Source of the DNA: Linnemannia elongata
Taxonomy: Eukaryota > Mortierellomycota > Mortierellomycetes > Mortierellales > Mortierellaceae
Reading direction: 5' to 3'
Assembly (NCBI GenBank): GCA_036320915.1
Contig: JAXBDG010000008.1
Span: forward strand, 1,302,001 to 1,366,000
Length of the DNA: 64,000 nucleotides
Positions within the stretch are counted from its first letter, which is position 1. Every line of letters begins with the position of its first letter. A model generated the notes under the pieces. That model was not told the DNA's origin. It searched no databases and was given only the letters and a program-made list of their open reading frames with translations. The position numbers were made by a program, and so were the translations under genes. This document shows, one piece after another, positions 12,404 to 25,700 of the stretch.

Positions 12404-13691
12404 TTAGTGGTGGGCAACGTTCTTGTGGTGCTCTATTTTGACACGATTTTGGCAATTGGTAAAAAAAAAAAAAGTAGGATGGGTTGGGGATGGAAGGGTT
12501 AGTGTCTTGGTCTTGTCATGCCTTTTGGTTTCGAAACGTGCATGCATCGCATCGATGCTGTCGAGCAAAACGTCTTCTCAATGGATGCGTGTGTATGGTA
12601 TCATCTGAATAATCTACGATCATCTGATCATCGGATATCAACGTCAATGTAGACATACACACGCCCACTCAGGACATACACATGTCTCCATTCTATCCTC
12701 GCTATCTGCATAGAAAGACGTAAATACACATGGGGCCATAGCACTCCTAGAACCAAAAAAGGAAGAAGACACCTACTCAAGTGGAAGTGGTAGTCGATGG
12801 TGTAGGAGAGGGCAAAGACGGCGGCGATGGTCTGGAAGACGGGGGTCATGTCCGAGTTCTTGCCGTCAAAGTGGCGAGCCTGGTAGCCGGAGGAGCGGGC
12901 AGCAGGGGCGGGGCCGTTGGGGAGACCCTTGTAGAAGTTGACGACCTTGGCCATCTGTTTTGTTGTTGTTTTTTTGTATAGAGGTTGAAGGTGATATTTA
13001 GAGAGTGGTGGGGAATGATGTTGGTTGTGAAATAGTATCCATGATAATTGTCATCGCATTTGTTTTCGTTGTCGAGGTGATTTGTTGGTTTTGTTGAAGG
13101 TGGTTGAGGTGTTGTTGTGGTGTTAGATGCAGGTGGTTGGTATGGTGCATTTGATAGGTCGTGGCAATAGGTTGACAGGTTGACGAGACGCGCATGATGA
13201 AATGGCGATGTATAAGATATAGAGAGAGATAGGAGAGAGAAAGAGAATAGGCAATAGTTAGTAATTGAAGGTGAGAGTAGCGAGGATATACGACACGCAT
13301 AGGCTACGGTTCCTGAGGGTATGGGTGGTGACACTTACGCGAGCGGCATCCTTGGGGGAGCCAATAGCCTTGGTGGAGCCAATGGTGGGGGGGATGGCGG
13401 CCTATTTTATTGATGAAGAAAAGGTGTTTGGAGTGGTTAGGATCAGCTGTTCATTGAAGGTGGGTTGGAATGATGATGCTTTGGTTCCTGAACAGGGTAT
13501 AAACGAGTATTCCACGAGGCTGTATGTCCCGATGTGAGATGGCAGTGAGTTGATTGTGCGATGTCGCCTCGTTTGTGTGTTGGATGTCCCAAGTCGTCGG
13601 TCATTGGTGTCGTAGAATGAGGTTTTGGATGCAAGGAAGAGGAACGTACTCTGGTGGAGTAAGCGCGACGGGCAACGGTTCCGAAGTTCAT
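12404..13691 (-). CDS. Mitochondrial F1Fo-ATP synthase subunit f (Atp17-like)
   Basis: Four exons (13691-13650, 13401-13339, 12954-12777, 12432-12404) join in frame to 103 aa, close to the roughly 100 aa of yeast Atp17. Residues 1-14 (MNFGTVARRAYSTR) look like a mitochondrial presequence. Exon 2 gives AAIPPTIGSTKAIGSPKDAAR. Exon 3 gives the family core MAKVVNFYKGLPNGPAPA, the RHFDGKN segment and one inner-membrane helix (about 75-92). The 29-nt last exon ends the protein in KHHKNVAHH. Subunit f is a small Fo membrane subunit at the ATP synthase dimer interface. An ATG at 12954 opens exon 3, so a single-ORF caller would truncate the protein and read past its end into intron 3. All introns are GT-AG. 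Confidence 0.9.
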
Positions 13692-14553
13692 GGCGATGAA
13701 GGTTGTGTTGGTTGAGTGGAGAAGGGGAAGGGATGAAGTGGATGATTCGGGTGTAGTCGCCTTCCAACTGATCATTCGCAAGGCCGGTATTTTCGGTGGC
13801 TTTGCTTCCCTTTCTCGTTTTTTCGAACTTCCCTTTTGTATCTGACCTGATCTAACTCTTGCGATGAAAAAAGCGATCCCAACGTCACCGTCTTGGAGCC
13901 AATCGCAAAGAGTGTACGCTCGGGAATGACGGTGCCTGAAAATCGAATGTCAGTCAGGGGTCTTGGATGAAATGAAAATGAAGAGAAAAAAATAGCTTCT
14001 TGGATCAGGGACAGCAGCCTAAGGATCCACTCCCCTGGACTACGTGTGGCAGTGCATCCTCTCTCCTCCTCTCCCTTCTCTCTGCCCCTGCCCACCTGGT
14101 TCCTCTTCCTTCTTTTTTGCTAACATAAAAAAATTACTCCGCGGATTCTATCCTACCCAAGACCCTTTCCTCAGCTCTTTTTGAGACCCCTTGCACTTTT
14201 TCCTACTCCACCACACCAAGAATGTTCTTGACTCTCAACACATGTGCATTCAAGGACAGCTGGGGCAAAAACAACATTTGGGATCGTGTACTGTACTTTA
14301 CTACGCCAACTGAACAACATAAAATTGCCTCAGCTGGCGAACAAAACGAAATAGGATAAATGGGCAGAAAACAGGCTGCAAGACATAGAGACAACAACAC
14401 ATAACATACCAGTCCGCCCCCTCTCTTCCGTCCTCCGCAAGAGAAGCGGCATAGACTGTTACGAGTACTTAGTATATCCATAAGCACGAGTGGGCACAAA
14501 GCCGTTGTGAGTACTACGTACAGACAAGTTCTTGCCTTTCCATCGGCGATATA

Positions 14554-14587
<34 letters not shown>

Positions 14588-15842
14588 GCTTTGTGTTGAT
14601 GTCTCTGTATGTGTCACTAACCCACTTCAACCCTGTAAAAAAGGAAAAAAAAAAAAAGAAGCTCAGAAAAGGCGATATGCAAGGGACATGACCATGCTAA
14701 GCTAGTTAGCTTTTGTTTCTACTTTAGTACGGAAGCATTGGTCAGCTTAACAGGGTCTTGAAACCTTCCGCATTCTCTTCAAACAACCCATACTCTCGGT
14801 ATCAAGGAGGAGGGAGGTAAGACAAAAAAAAACAAAAAGCAAGGGGGTGATGGTGTCTGAAGCAATGGCCCTGAACCGTTAACAGCATTCCTTTTTGTGA
14901 TAAACAAAAAAGCCAAGAGGTTTCGAAGCACTGGCCTAGATGATTCCCTTGAACCGTTAACAGCTCTTTTGCTTCCATTGACACTTGTGTAACAAGAACT
15001 GTAAGAACGGTTAGAGACAAGAAAGCAGGGGTGATGGCTACAAGGCATTTGGTTTTGAACAGAGACGGACGGACAGGATCCACCTTGTTCGCTTTTATCG
15101 AAAAAGGCATCTGGAACAAAGCGAAAAGTGGGAATAAAAAAAACAAAAAAAGGCGCGCTGTGAGCTTCGGAGGTTTATAAGCATGCATTGAACAAGGCAT
15201 AAAAACATGGGAGACAAGGCATGAAAACATGGGAACATGGCAACAAGAAGTGAGACGTGGAGAGCCTCGGAGATATGTGAGTGCGTGGTAAACGCTGAGA
15301 ATATTATAGAAAGTGGAGCACAGAGTAGTACAGAGGAAACATAGTTGTAAGCTACATGGGACATAGGAATAAACACATATCATTCGGCAAATCAACATTC
15401 GACTGCCAGAGTGTGAACATGAGAATTGCAACAGAGTGAGCACCAGAAACATAGGACAAACAAATACATGACAACAGTAAACAAATGTAGGCAGACGAGG
15501 AGGATTATGTTTTGAATAGGTCATCAAGAGAGGTCGTTTCGTTTTTGTATTTACAAGGTTGTTTGAAGTGGTTTGTCGACTAGTACTAAACTACTTCTAA
15601 TCTATGGGTGGGTTTGGGTATGCACAGCAAAGAAATGAAGGGATGGGGTATATGTACAGAAAATGGTTGCAGGCAGAAAAAAAAAAGAACGGATCATAAA
15701 AAAGACAATGTGCGTTACAAGAAATGACTAAAAAGCAAGAAACATAACAGAAGCGGATCGAAGAAAAAAAAGGGGTATTGGTTGCATGAGAGGAAGTGTA
15801 CAAGATGAAGAAGGATAGCACAAAATATCGGGTGTTGGTTGT
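13692..15842. other. Intergenic region with degenerate repeats and a 31-nt T run
   Basis: About 2.1 kb between the RGS gene 3' end and the ATP synthase f start, both minus. It contains T31 at 14556-14586 and a degenerate repeat block at about 14838-15065 including two exact copies of TGAACCGTTAACAGC (14872-14886, 14949-14963). A 20-odd-bp tandem duplication around ACAAGGCATRAAAACATGGG lies at about 15186-15235. Minus-strand ORFs here (for example 14802-15527) have Cys/Leu-rich composition without family resemblance and are not called. Confidence 0.6.
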
Positions 15843-16881
15843 TTAGGGGTTTCGCTTCAACATCTTGGAGACGAGTTTGAAATGGTGCTTTGCCTTGTTG
15901 CGCCAAGACCCACTCGAGCCATCGCTATGGTGGCTGTCTTGCTGAGTAGAAGATGAAGACGTAGATTGGGAGGACCCGGCATTGGAAGCTCTCTTGGCAG
16001 TAATGGTCTCAAGGAACATAGGGTAGCTGGAGCACTTCATCAAATCCATGATGGACTCACGGGCCTGCTCAAGGACCTGAGGGTGGTAATCACCCTCGGC
16101 CACCGACCTCAAGAGACGACAGCGGACAGCGTCAGAGAGGTTGAGCTCGTGGGGGCTGCTGGGGAGGACAAAGGTCTCAAGGATGGCGCGCATCTTGATC
16201 TGCAGGTCAGAGAAGGCACGGGATTGGGACTGGTTGAGGTGGTGGGCGGTATCGCTGTGGAGGGTGAACATGGGCGCAGAGGACTGGACTGATTGGAACA
16301 GAGACTGGGCGCACAACTGCGGGAGAAAAGAGAGAAATGAAAAGATACAGCGTTAATATCACTTGCTGGTAAAGGGGGGGGGGGGGGAATCTGAGAGCAT
16401 GCATGCTGCAAGGTGAGGTGTGGTTAGGAGGGGGCGGGGTGACGGGAAGGGAAGGGGGAGATGTGGAAATGAAATGGTGGGAGAAAGTCGAAAGATAGAT
16501 GGTGGTGTTTACCTTGTATTGGCGAGAGGCGAGCCAGAAGGCCAAGTTCTCGTAACAGAACTGGGACTGGAGGAAGGCACCAAAGTTGTCGAGGGTGTAT
16601 TGACCGCGTCCTTGGTTGATAAGGATTTGGTGGAGGGAGGGGCGGTTCAGGATCGAGTCATCATCGTCGTCCTCGTTTTCTGAAGAAGAGGAAGAAGAGG
16701 AGTGACGGGATTGACGAGAGGCGAAGCTGGTGACTGAGCGGCGCTGCTTGTGTTGTTTTGGGGAAGGGGCAAAGTATGAGGGGCCGGTGGGTGCGGCAGA
16801 GGAGTCGATAAAGAGGGTTGATTGTTGGTGCATTGTGGGTCCTTGGTTAAAAGTGTGAGAGAGGGAGACTGTTGTTGGCAT
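15843..16881 (-). CDS. RGS-domain protein (regulator of G-protein signalling)
   Basis: Exon 1 (16881-16513) and exon 2 (16316-15843) join in phase 0 to 280 aa; the intron is 196 nt. Residues 1-95 are Ser-rich with an acidic run (ENEDDDDDS). The RGS box starts in exon 1 (LHQILINQ...LDNFGAFLQSQFCYENLAFWLASRQYK, about 88-123) and continues across the junction into exon 2 (AFSDLQIKMRAILETFV... to ...YPMFLET, about 225). FCYENLAFW matches the conserved EN(I/L)xFW helix of RGS proteins, which accelerate GTP hydrolysis by G-alpha subunits. The short tail (to 280) is Ser/Gln/Lys-rich with no other domain. Start chosen at MPTTVSLS; MHQQSTLF at 16833 is an alternative. The CAG just before the ATG could be the acceptor of a 5' UTR intron. 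Confidence 0.82.
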
Positions 16882-17567
16882 CTGAAGGGAGTGTGAGTTG
16901 GTTATGTTGGTTGTGTGGAGGAAGGGTGAGTGTGAGTGAGTTTGAGTGAAAGAAGAAGTGAAGAAGTGGTATATGAAAGAGCGACACGACCAATGAAGGA
17001 GCGAGAGAGTAGTAAAGAAGGAGAAGAGTGAGGTAGGGGTATAAGAAGAGAGAGAGATATATGAAAAAGAGAAAAAAAAAGAAATAAAAAAAGGGAAAAG
17101 TGGGGGGAGTAGGGTATCGAGGGGAGTTATATAGGGATGGGAGGAATTCGGTGTGGATGTGTGTGATGTGATGTGATACCCCTGGTGCCTGACTGCCTGA
17201 CCAAGGGCAGAGGGCAGTAGGGGAAAGAGAAAGAGACGAAAGAGAGAGAGGGGAGGGGTAACCTGTGTTGACGAATGAAAGAGGACAGGGGTTGAAATGT
17301 GGTATTCAGTCAAATAAGATTTTTGTTACTTTTCCTTAGTGCTGATTCAATTGAAAGCCAAAGGATTTGTTTTACTTTCCTACAATAATAATTCTCCTTG
17401 CTTGCAGTGGTAGTAAACAACCGTTGTGTGCTATTCAATTGAATAAGGAACACAGAAATAACATGGCACAACACCACGTTCAACTCACACGCACAAAACG
17501 TGGGCAACTCTTCCAATTGAATTGAACTCTTTACTGTTCACCTTGATTTTCTATTATTCCTCTTCTA

Positions 17568-17571
<4 letters not shown>

Positions 17572-17644
<73 letters not shown>
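17572..17644. repeat. (CT)n microsatellite
   Basis: About 73 bases of almost perfect CT repeat upstream of the RGS gene. Confidence 0.95.
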
Positions 17645-17648
<4 letters not shown>

Positions 17649-19658
17649 TCCCCACATAACCACACAGGGGCTACGAAACAGACAGGACACGACAGATTCA
17701 TACACCCCTAGATCATCCCTTTTCCTGTCTCTTTTTTTTGCAACCATGTCCCGGGTGATGCTGATCAGCTCACCCCTTGAACACAAGGCGAAGGCTAGGC
17801 CACACCCCGTTTCTTTTCATTTCTCTAACCTTTGGCTCAACCTTTTGGTCCAGATGTATGTATTCCATTCAATACACAGCCTCGAGTCTCTCTCTTTCGA
17901 TATGTCTCTCCCTGTTTGCTGTTTTTGTCCAGATCTCCCTCTGTCATCCAAAACTGGTGTCCACGGAGAAGCAAAATGAATGATGATGACAAAAGAAAAA
18001 TGACAACGTGAACAAAAAAAAAAAAAAAAATGACGGCCGTTGCCAGAAATAAACAACAAACACCCTGGACCCGTATCCGACTGCGCCTGACTGTTGGCTG
18101 ACAACTATGACAACAACAGCAAAAACACAAAACACAAAAAAGAAAGGAGAGAAGGAAGAAAAGGGTATCCCTAACCGAGAACAGTAGTGTGTGCCAGCCA
18201 GCCAACCAGTCAGTTAGCCAGGTTTCCAACAAGCTGGTTCTGATTTGGTGTGGTTAGTATGACAAATATTGATCTCTTCTTTGCTTCTTCTTGTCTCATC
18301 CATCTGTTGTTGTTGACATTGCTTCTTGCAGGTTATTTTTTCAAAGGTCAGTCAGTCAGTCAGGCAGCTCATTTCTCTTCATTTGAGGCAGCTTTAGTCC
18401 TCAGACTGTGAACAGACAAAACATGGAACAAAACAAAGAAAATGTGCCAAGCTTTTCAAAGACTTTGCACCCAGATGGATTTCCATATACATACTCCATA
18501 CTCCCTCGCCAAGAGAGAATTGACACAGGAACAAAGATAGGAAAACGACAATTCTCAACGGGGAGGATAGCAGTTGTCGAATTCCACATACTGTACTGTA
18601 CATATCCCACGTTTTTCGTTACGTCTATCTGTCTTTACTTTCTCTTGCTTCAGATCCATGGACCAGAAATAAAGAGCGATCCTCTTCTGCTGTTCTATCG
18701 CTGTTTACTGTTGCCGAAGTTGCCGAGGATGCGTACCGGTAGGGGGGGTAAGCCACCCTTCTTGGCCATTGTGTTCCTATGTCATGATGTTTCTTGTCTT
18801 TGTCAACAAAAAGCGAACAAACTAGTTGGTCTCCGATTCCACAGACACACGATGACAGTATACGTGTTCTCATTTCTTTTTTTGTTCTGTTTTGCCTTCT
18901 TCTTTTGTCCTTCCCGCAGTTGGTGTCTTGGCTCCCCGATCTGAAGTGTCTAGGATCGGCGTGTGGAAATGAATCGTAAGTGAGATCATGGTTACAAAGC
19001 AAATGAGCAGAAGAAGGAAGGAGGAGCAAGTTGACCGTGGTACTCTATCCTATAGCCTGGTTACCCATTACCTGTTACCCTTCCTTACGTTTGCGCTTGC
19101 GCCTTCATTACCTCTAGTTCCCAGCTCTCTTGCTTGAGAGAGAAAGAATCAAATAGCCGGCTGGCTTTGATTGCGCCAGGTCACAAAAAAGTGACTACCT
19201 CTTAAGTTCCTGGACTCTAAATGAATGGCGGAATGACTTACAACAGCAGGACCCTGGGCAAGAGCAGAGAAAAGAGAACGAGGCAAAATGAGAAATAGAG
19301 AGTGGAGTGAGTGGACTTTGAATCTCCAAGTTGTGGGTAATGATAGTAGCCGCTGCGTCGCTCTGTTCTCATTCCCTCCAACTTTCCCTTTTCACTCTCT
19401 CATCCCCAACAACGGTTATCAGATTGCCTTTTTGTCTTTCTTCTCGACAGGTATCTTTGTGGGTTGTAAACAGAGAAAAGAAAAATGAAAAGAGAAAAAG
19501 AAAAGACCGCCAACTTCAACATCCCCCGACCAGACCGGCTACGAGGGTGAAAGAGAGTGTGCAATGAACCCCCCCTCTTTTGGGAATCAACCCGCAAAGA
19601 GAGGGACACTCCTCTTGTATCCAGGTACGCCAATCACAACGCATGAACTCTTCCCCCT

Positions 19659-19690
19659 TCTCTCTCTCTCTCTCTCACTCTCTCTCTCTC

Positions 19691-19747
<57 letters not shown>
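19659..19747. repeat. (CT)n microsatellite with CACTCT interruptions
   Basis: About 89 bases of CT repeat with two short CACT interruptions. Confidence 0.95.
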
Positions 19748-19750
<3 letters not shown>

Positions 19751-22700
19751 CAACCATAAACCATCAACACTAACAAGGTTACCTTCCTCCTTTCATTTTT
19801 GCTTGAGGTCATAGGACTCTCCTTCTCTTTTTCTCTTTCATTCTACACATCATGCAGGATTACTGTCTATGCCGTGTATGATGATGGCTAAGGAAGAAAA
19901 CAGAGTTATGAACAAAAGAGAAAAAAACCCGATCAGCAGCTATTTTTGTAGCTAAACAAACAAAATGAGTACCATTAAGCCACCTGTTTGTTGTTTTGTT
20001 TGTTCAAAGAAGAAACCTGATCCACCCTAGATCGTGAAACCTGGCTTCTCACCTTCACTCCAGCTTTCGCACCACCTTCCCAAAAAAGGTTATAGAATAA
20101 CATATGGTATCTTTGATGGCTACCCATGAGCCAACATGGCTATCAATGCTATCAATCATCAAAGAGGATAAGAAGAAGAAGAAAAAGGAGGACCTTTCTG
20201 GTTGATCTGCTTTTTTTTTTTTACGATCTGCTTTGTCGCTTGTTTGGCTGACATTATAAAGAAAACTTGGCCTACCGAAAAGCTACGCTACGCCAATAAA
20301 GAGCACGCAGAATCGCGTCAGCAGCAAATGATAAATTGCCATGCTACGGAGCAACAAAAAAAAAATACTAAGGTAAAACAAACAACGTGTGCACATCCCC
20401 TTTTTTTGTCCCTCCTCGCTTTGTCCTCTTTTGAGATTTTGGTTTTTGTCCTAGGGGATAGGGGACAGGAGAACGGAGAACCGAGAACGGAAAGGGATTT
20501 CATACAACTATTGTTTGTTGTTGTCGGTTGTTTTTGCTGACACAAGACTGCATGCATCTCTTGTCAACGGGACGGGAGGAACAGAGCGACACACAGAGAG
20601 AGGGAGACAGTGACAGAGACAGAGGGATAGGGGTCATGCAGTATCCTCATTTGGTTTGGCTTGGTTTGGTTTGAGTTGGTTTACTTTTTGCATTGTCCTT
20701 TGTTGTTGTTGCGCTGCTGTTGTTGTTGTTGTCGTTATGTTGTTGCTGCTGCTGCTCGATCATGGCTGTCTTCCTCCTTGACGACAGAAAAAAATAGAAC
20801 CCTGAAATGAATGCGATCGAACTCGCCTCACCCTTTTTTTTACTGCTTTGTTTATGAAATGCAGCTCGACCGTTTTCTGACGACATTTACTTACGAAACT
20901 ACGAACAGAGGTCGAGAAAAGGGAAACGACGCTGGCTGTTAATAGATAGACCTACACACACATACACACGCATCGCCCTTTCAAAAAATGCCGCCTCTTC
21001 ACTCTCTCATTCATAGCCTCCTAAAAATCTCTAAACAAAACAAACAAAACGACGACCATCGAGTGGTTTTCTTCCTCGATCTAACCTGAGCGAAAAAAAA
21101 ATAAGAGATAGAGGAGGAGGGAACGAGCGGACATCAATGCGAATTTTTATGGTCCAACATCTGCGAAAGTGCCTCAACCCCGTTGGGTAATAAAGCCAAG
21201 AAACGATTGTGTAATGTGGTGTGGAGAATGAAGGACGAGGAAGGACAAGGTCCTCTACCCAAAAATAGGCTCACCGTTGTCCTTCAAGAACTCCTTGTTG
21301 CATTGAAAGTGTAGAGGGTGTTGCTTTGACATCGATTACAACGTTCAACAGAAGAGGTGCCGTCATTTTAGGACTGTAGACGTAACGGAAAACGAAAACT
21401 AGACTAATTCGAAGAAAGAAGGAACAGTAGCAGGCATAGCGTAGTGTAAAATGCACAACGAAAAAAAGTGCTCACCTCACCAGTAAAGTTGCACGAATGA
21501 GATAGATAGAGACAGAGTGGTAAGTGGTTAAGATAGATGAGGAAAAAACAGAAAGAGTAAAATGAAATGAAAAAGTGGACATGCATGCATGCGAGCATTT
21601 CAACCCAACCAACACAAGACAATCAGCCAGACCAACCAAAGAAGGGAAATGAGGGGTTTTTTGATGAGAAAAACCTGTTTTCCAGCATGCCCTTCCCTGA
21701 CGTTCTTTCTTTCTTTCCAGTCTAGTCTTGTGTCCATGTTCTCTCTGTTCTCCTCCTTCTATCGATGCGTTCTTTTTTTTTTTATTTTTTTGCGTTGTTT
21801 TTTTTTTATGTCACACAACCAACAAAACAGACTCTGACCCAGAGCCCTATACCTCTCTCCTCCACCTTGTCCTTCTGTCTGTCCGCTCTCTTTCTTTTGT
21901 TTGTTCTGCTCTGATGCTCCCGTCTTTTAATTTTTCCCAAAGTGACCCCATGACTTGACATGGAAAGAAGCACGTTATTAATTTGATAGGGCAGAAGCGA
22001 AAAGACAGGGGCTGACAGTGCAAGGTGGGGATTGGAGAAAAAAGACAAACACACCATCGACTGGCCCACTGGCTGAGAGTGGCGTTATTTACCTGCTCTC
22101 TGGCAAGTGTTGTTGTTTATAAGAGTGTGTTTGTGTGTGCAAGTGGGGGGAAGAGAGGACAAGCGGGTTGTGAGCACTCCTATTTTTTTTTCTCTTTTGC
22201 GCTTAAACTCCAACCAGGGGACAGGGGGTAGAGAAAAAAAGTGGAGGCGGATGGTGTGGGACCCGTGATTTTAACAAGGCGACAAAAAAGAAAGTATTAG
22301 AGAGTGAGAGAGCCCTCTGGTGTGTTTAGGTACTGTAGACGAGTTGTACGCTGCTTGTGCTACGATAGGGGTACGGGTTGGTTGCCCTTCCTTGCTTTTT
22401 TGCGTTGGATTGCTCATTCCCTCTGTGGGTAGTCGAGCTCAGGTACTTTTTTTTTTTTTTTTAATTCTCTCACCAGTCACGGATAAGAAGACGAGGCGGC
22501 GTGCCTGCTTGCCTGCTCCCTTGTTGGCTGGTAACGGTACGGTAGCGGTATATAGGGGTTGACGGATGTGAGCAATTGGGGAGATCCCAGTTTTTCCCTC
22601 TCCTACTTTTCTTCTTTCTGTAACCCATTTGGAAAGGGAAAAAAAGTGGAGCGTGTACGTCTTTCCCTATCGTTCGTGATGAAAAAGGACGTAGATATGA

Positions 22701-25700
22701 AACCGGGTCAGAGCTTGCCGTAGCCAAAAAGTCAATTCAGCGTGAAAAAGGAGCCGGTTAGAGACAAACCCAAGGAGAGGCGAAGGAGAACGAGTGATGA
22801 TCTATCCGAGCCAAAATTAACATCAGCAGGAGGGAGGCGCAACATTGGAAAATGACAGCAGAAGTTAAGGAGGGGTCAAGGAGGCCAGGGACCTGAAACT
22901 GACGTAAGGTGAATCGACACGGAGAGAGTGGCACGCGAGAAAGGAGAGAGATAGAACAATGGAGTTAGGGGGATAAGAAAAAAAAAAAGAGTTCAATTGC
23001 TGTAAAAAAAGATCGTCGTCATCATCATGCCCCACTAGTGTAGATTAGGATTAGAAACCATAGAAGAATGTCGTAAAAGAAATGCGCCAGCCCCCCGCAT
23101 TTTTCACGGTTCCTCTTCTTGTTCTTGTAGAAGAAGTCAAGGGAAAGAAAGAAGCAAAGAAGCGATATGACACAGGAGGTGGGAGGGCCGACAATTTGGC
23201 AAGGTTCGTTTCGCATTACGCGCTTTGAGACCTCGAAAGGAGAATCTTTGCAACAAACAAAAACAGGACGCGATCGTTGTTTTGGAGCAATGGGCATTGG
23301 GAGGAATGAAAAGACGAAAGCGGTAGAATGAAAAAAGAGGCATTGTTTCGCCTTGGCCCCCCGTTCGTTACTCTTGGCACGTCCAGCTGCAGCTGCTCGT
23401 TAGTTTTGTTTATCGTACTTGACATCATCATCTGACTGACAGACAGAAAACAGATGAGACGGTCGCTCTACCGCGTTCCCCGCTTTGGTCGCTTTCACAG
23501 GTAAACAAGGACGGGGAAAATTGTGGGGTGGATGCTGGGGGAAACAAAGGCGACAGGGACTTAAGCGCTAGAGTTTATCGCAATGGTTCAGCCAGCCCTG
23601 CCAGCCAGCCCAGCCCTGCCGACATGGTCAGACGAGAAAATGCGAGAACAACAAAGAATGAACAAAATGAACCGATAGACAAAGAGAGCAGCGACAAACA
23701 AACAAACAAACAATGAGAAAAAAGAGAGAGACAGGATGCCGATGCATAAGTGTCCGAAATGACAACACACAGACAGCAGCGGGAAGGGAGAATGACAAAT
23801 ATTATGCCTTTCTCTTATTATATCCTCCCTGTTCTCTCTGTCCTGCCCTGTCCCCGCCTCCTTCACTCAACTCTGTGATGTTTACTAGTTGGTTTTTGTG
23901 CAACCATGGGCGAATTGCTCCCGTTCTCTCTCTCTTCTTCTTCGTTCTCTCTCATTCTTTTGCCTCTCACCTCCCTTACTTTGCTGTCGCTTGTTTTGGG
24001 ACTTTGGACGCGAACAAAACAAGAGATGCATTATGCATCCAGACCAGGGACGGCTCTCATCTTTTTTTGTTTTTTTTTGTTTTTCCCCGTTGTTTATTTG
24101 TTGTTTGTCAAAAAAAGAAAACAGAGAGGTACATTCTTCAGAGAGAGGGATAGAGCAAGTTGATGTGTGTATATGTAAACACAAATATGTGCAGAGTTGA
24201 CTCTTTAACACAAGAGATAGAAAGCACATATATCGTTTTGTTCATTTTAACCTATCTCAGCACAATGGCGAGAAGAAAAAGGGTCCATCGATAATCACGT
24301 TATACAGGCGCCAATTGCGAATAATGTAAAAAAACGTGCGTTGATGGAAGCCGTGTATTACAACATGGATGCCACGACGGGTTATGAAAAAAAGGGTAGG
24401 AGGCTGAAATAACGTGTGTGGGCAGAAAATGACAACATGGATCAAACAGATGGCGAGAATGACGAACACGTTCGGAGGATATTCGACCACACTTACGCTG
24501 AATTAGCTCGGGTACCTTTGTAACCAGGTGGACACTATTGGACTGAAAGAGAAAGAAAAAACAAGAGAGGCGATGAGAAAGAGAGTTGGAGCGAATAGTA
24601 GAGAGGGAGGCGAGCAGGTTGACAGAGGGGTGTATGCCAATGAACATAATGAACAGAGGACCTCATCAAAGTTAGAGTTTTTTTTTCTCCTATCTCACTC
24701 TCTCCCTTTCTCTCTCTTTTTCTCTCTTCGCTAATTTTTTTTTGTTGTTGTTGTTGTTGCTGTTGTTGCCATTGCCTCTCTCTCGACCAGTGAACCCAAT
24801 CCTTGTTTTTTGAGTGTGCTCTCAGTGACACTTTTTTTTTTTTTTTTTTTTTTTGGCTCAGCTGTTGGCTCATAAGAATGAAGGATCCAATGGGGATGAG
24901 GGCAAGAAGGGTTGAGTCTAATGATGCCATTCGTTTTCATAAACAGGCCTTTATGCTCTATCTCCTCTCTGCCTGCGGAATATTAAGATGAAAACAAAAA
25001 AAAAAAAAGGTACGCTTCCAAATACTGCAGTGATCTCAACTCAGCTCAGAAATGAAAAAAGAACAGAGAGTGAGAGATCCAGTGTTTACACTTTTTTTTG
25101 CTGTTATGGTTAGCCTCTCATCCTCTCTCACCTCCACTGTCTCTTGTCATCGCTTTTGAAGAAGCTCGATGATTGGTTCCATTAGCTTTTTCTTGTCCTA
25201 CTTCTCCACAAGAAAAGCTTCTTGCTGAACTCTGGGTAAACGGTAAGCCAACAAAGAGATCTACTGGAGGAATACCCCTGAAAAACAAAAACATAAACAT
25301 GAACATAAACAGAAACATAAACAAAACTGTTCTTTGAAACTGTTCTAGCGAACGGGAGATAATCTCTTTCCCTTCGTTCCCTCGGCTCATCTATCGATCT
25401 CGCAATGCATCGCTTGGACCTTTTCATTTCTGTTTTTTTTTCTCTGGTATGCAGGCGAGAAAGATATGAAAAAAAAAAAACCGGAAATGAATAGATGACC
25501 CCTCTTTGATTCCTCTCCCGCAGACAGAGCTCCTTTCATATCTTGTATGCCAATGCGATCTGTTGGGGAAAGGGGTGAGCTCTCCTGCATGCCTTAATTC
25601 TTTTTTTGGGATCGTCTGCCTCTCTCTCCAAGAAATATGGCACTGGCCTCTTCAATTGACTCTGACCTGCAACAGATTCCTTCTGTCTCAATGCTCAATA

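Noticed and set aside
14556..14586. T31 as the tail of a minus-strand retroelement
   Set aside because: No element-like coding sequence or target-site duplication is visible beside it.
14802..15527. 241-aa minus-strand ORF
   Set aside because: Composition is typical of random Cys/Leu/Phe-rich reading of repeat-containing DNA, with no family motif or exon structure.
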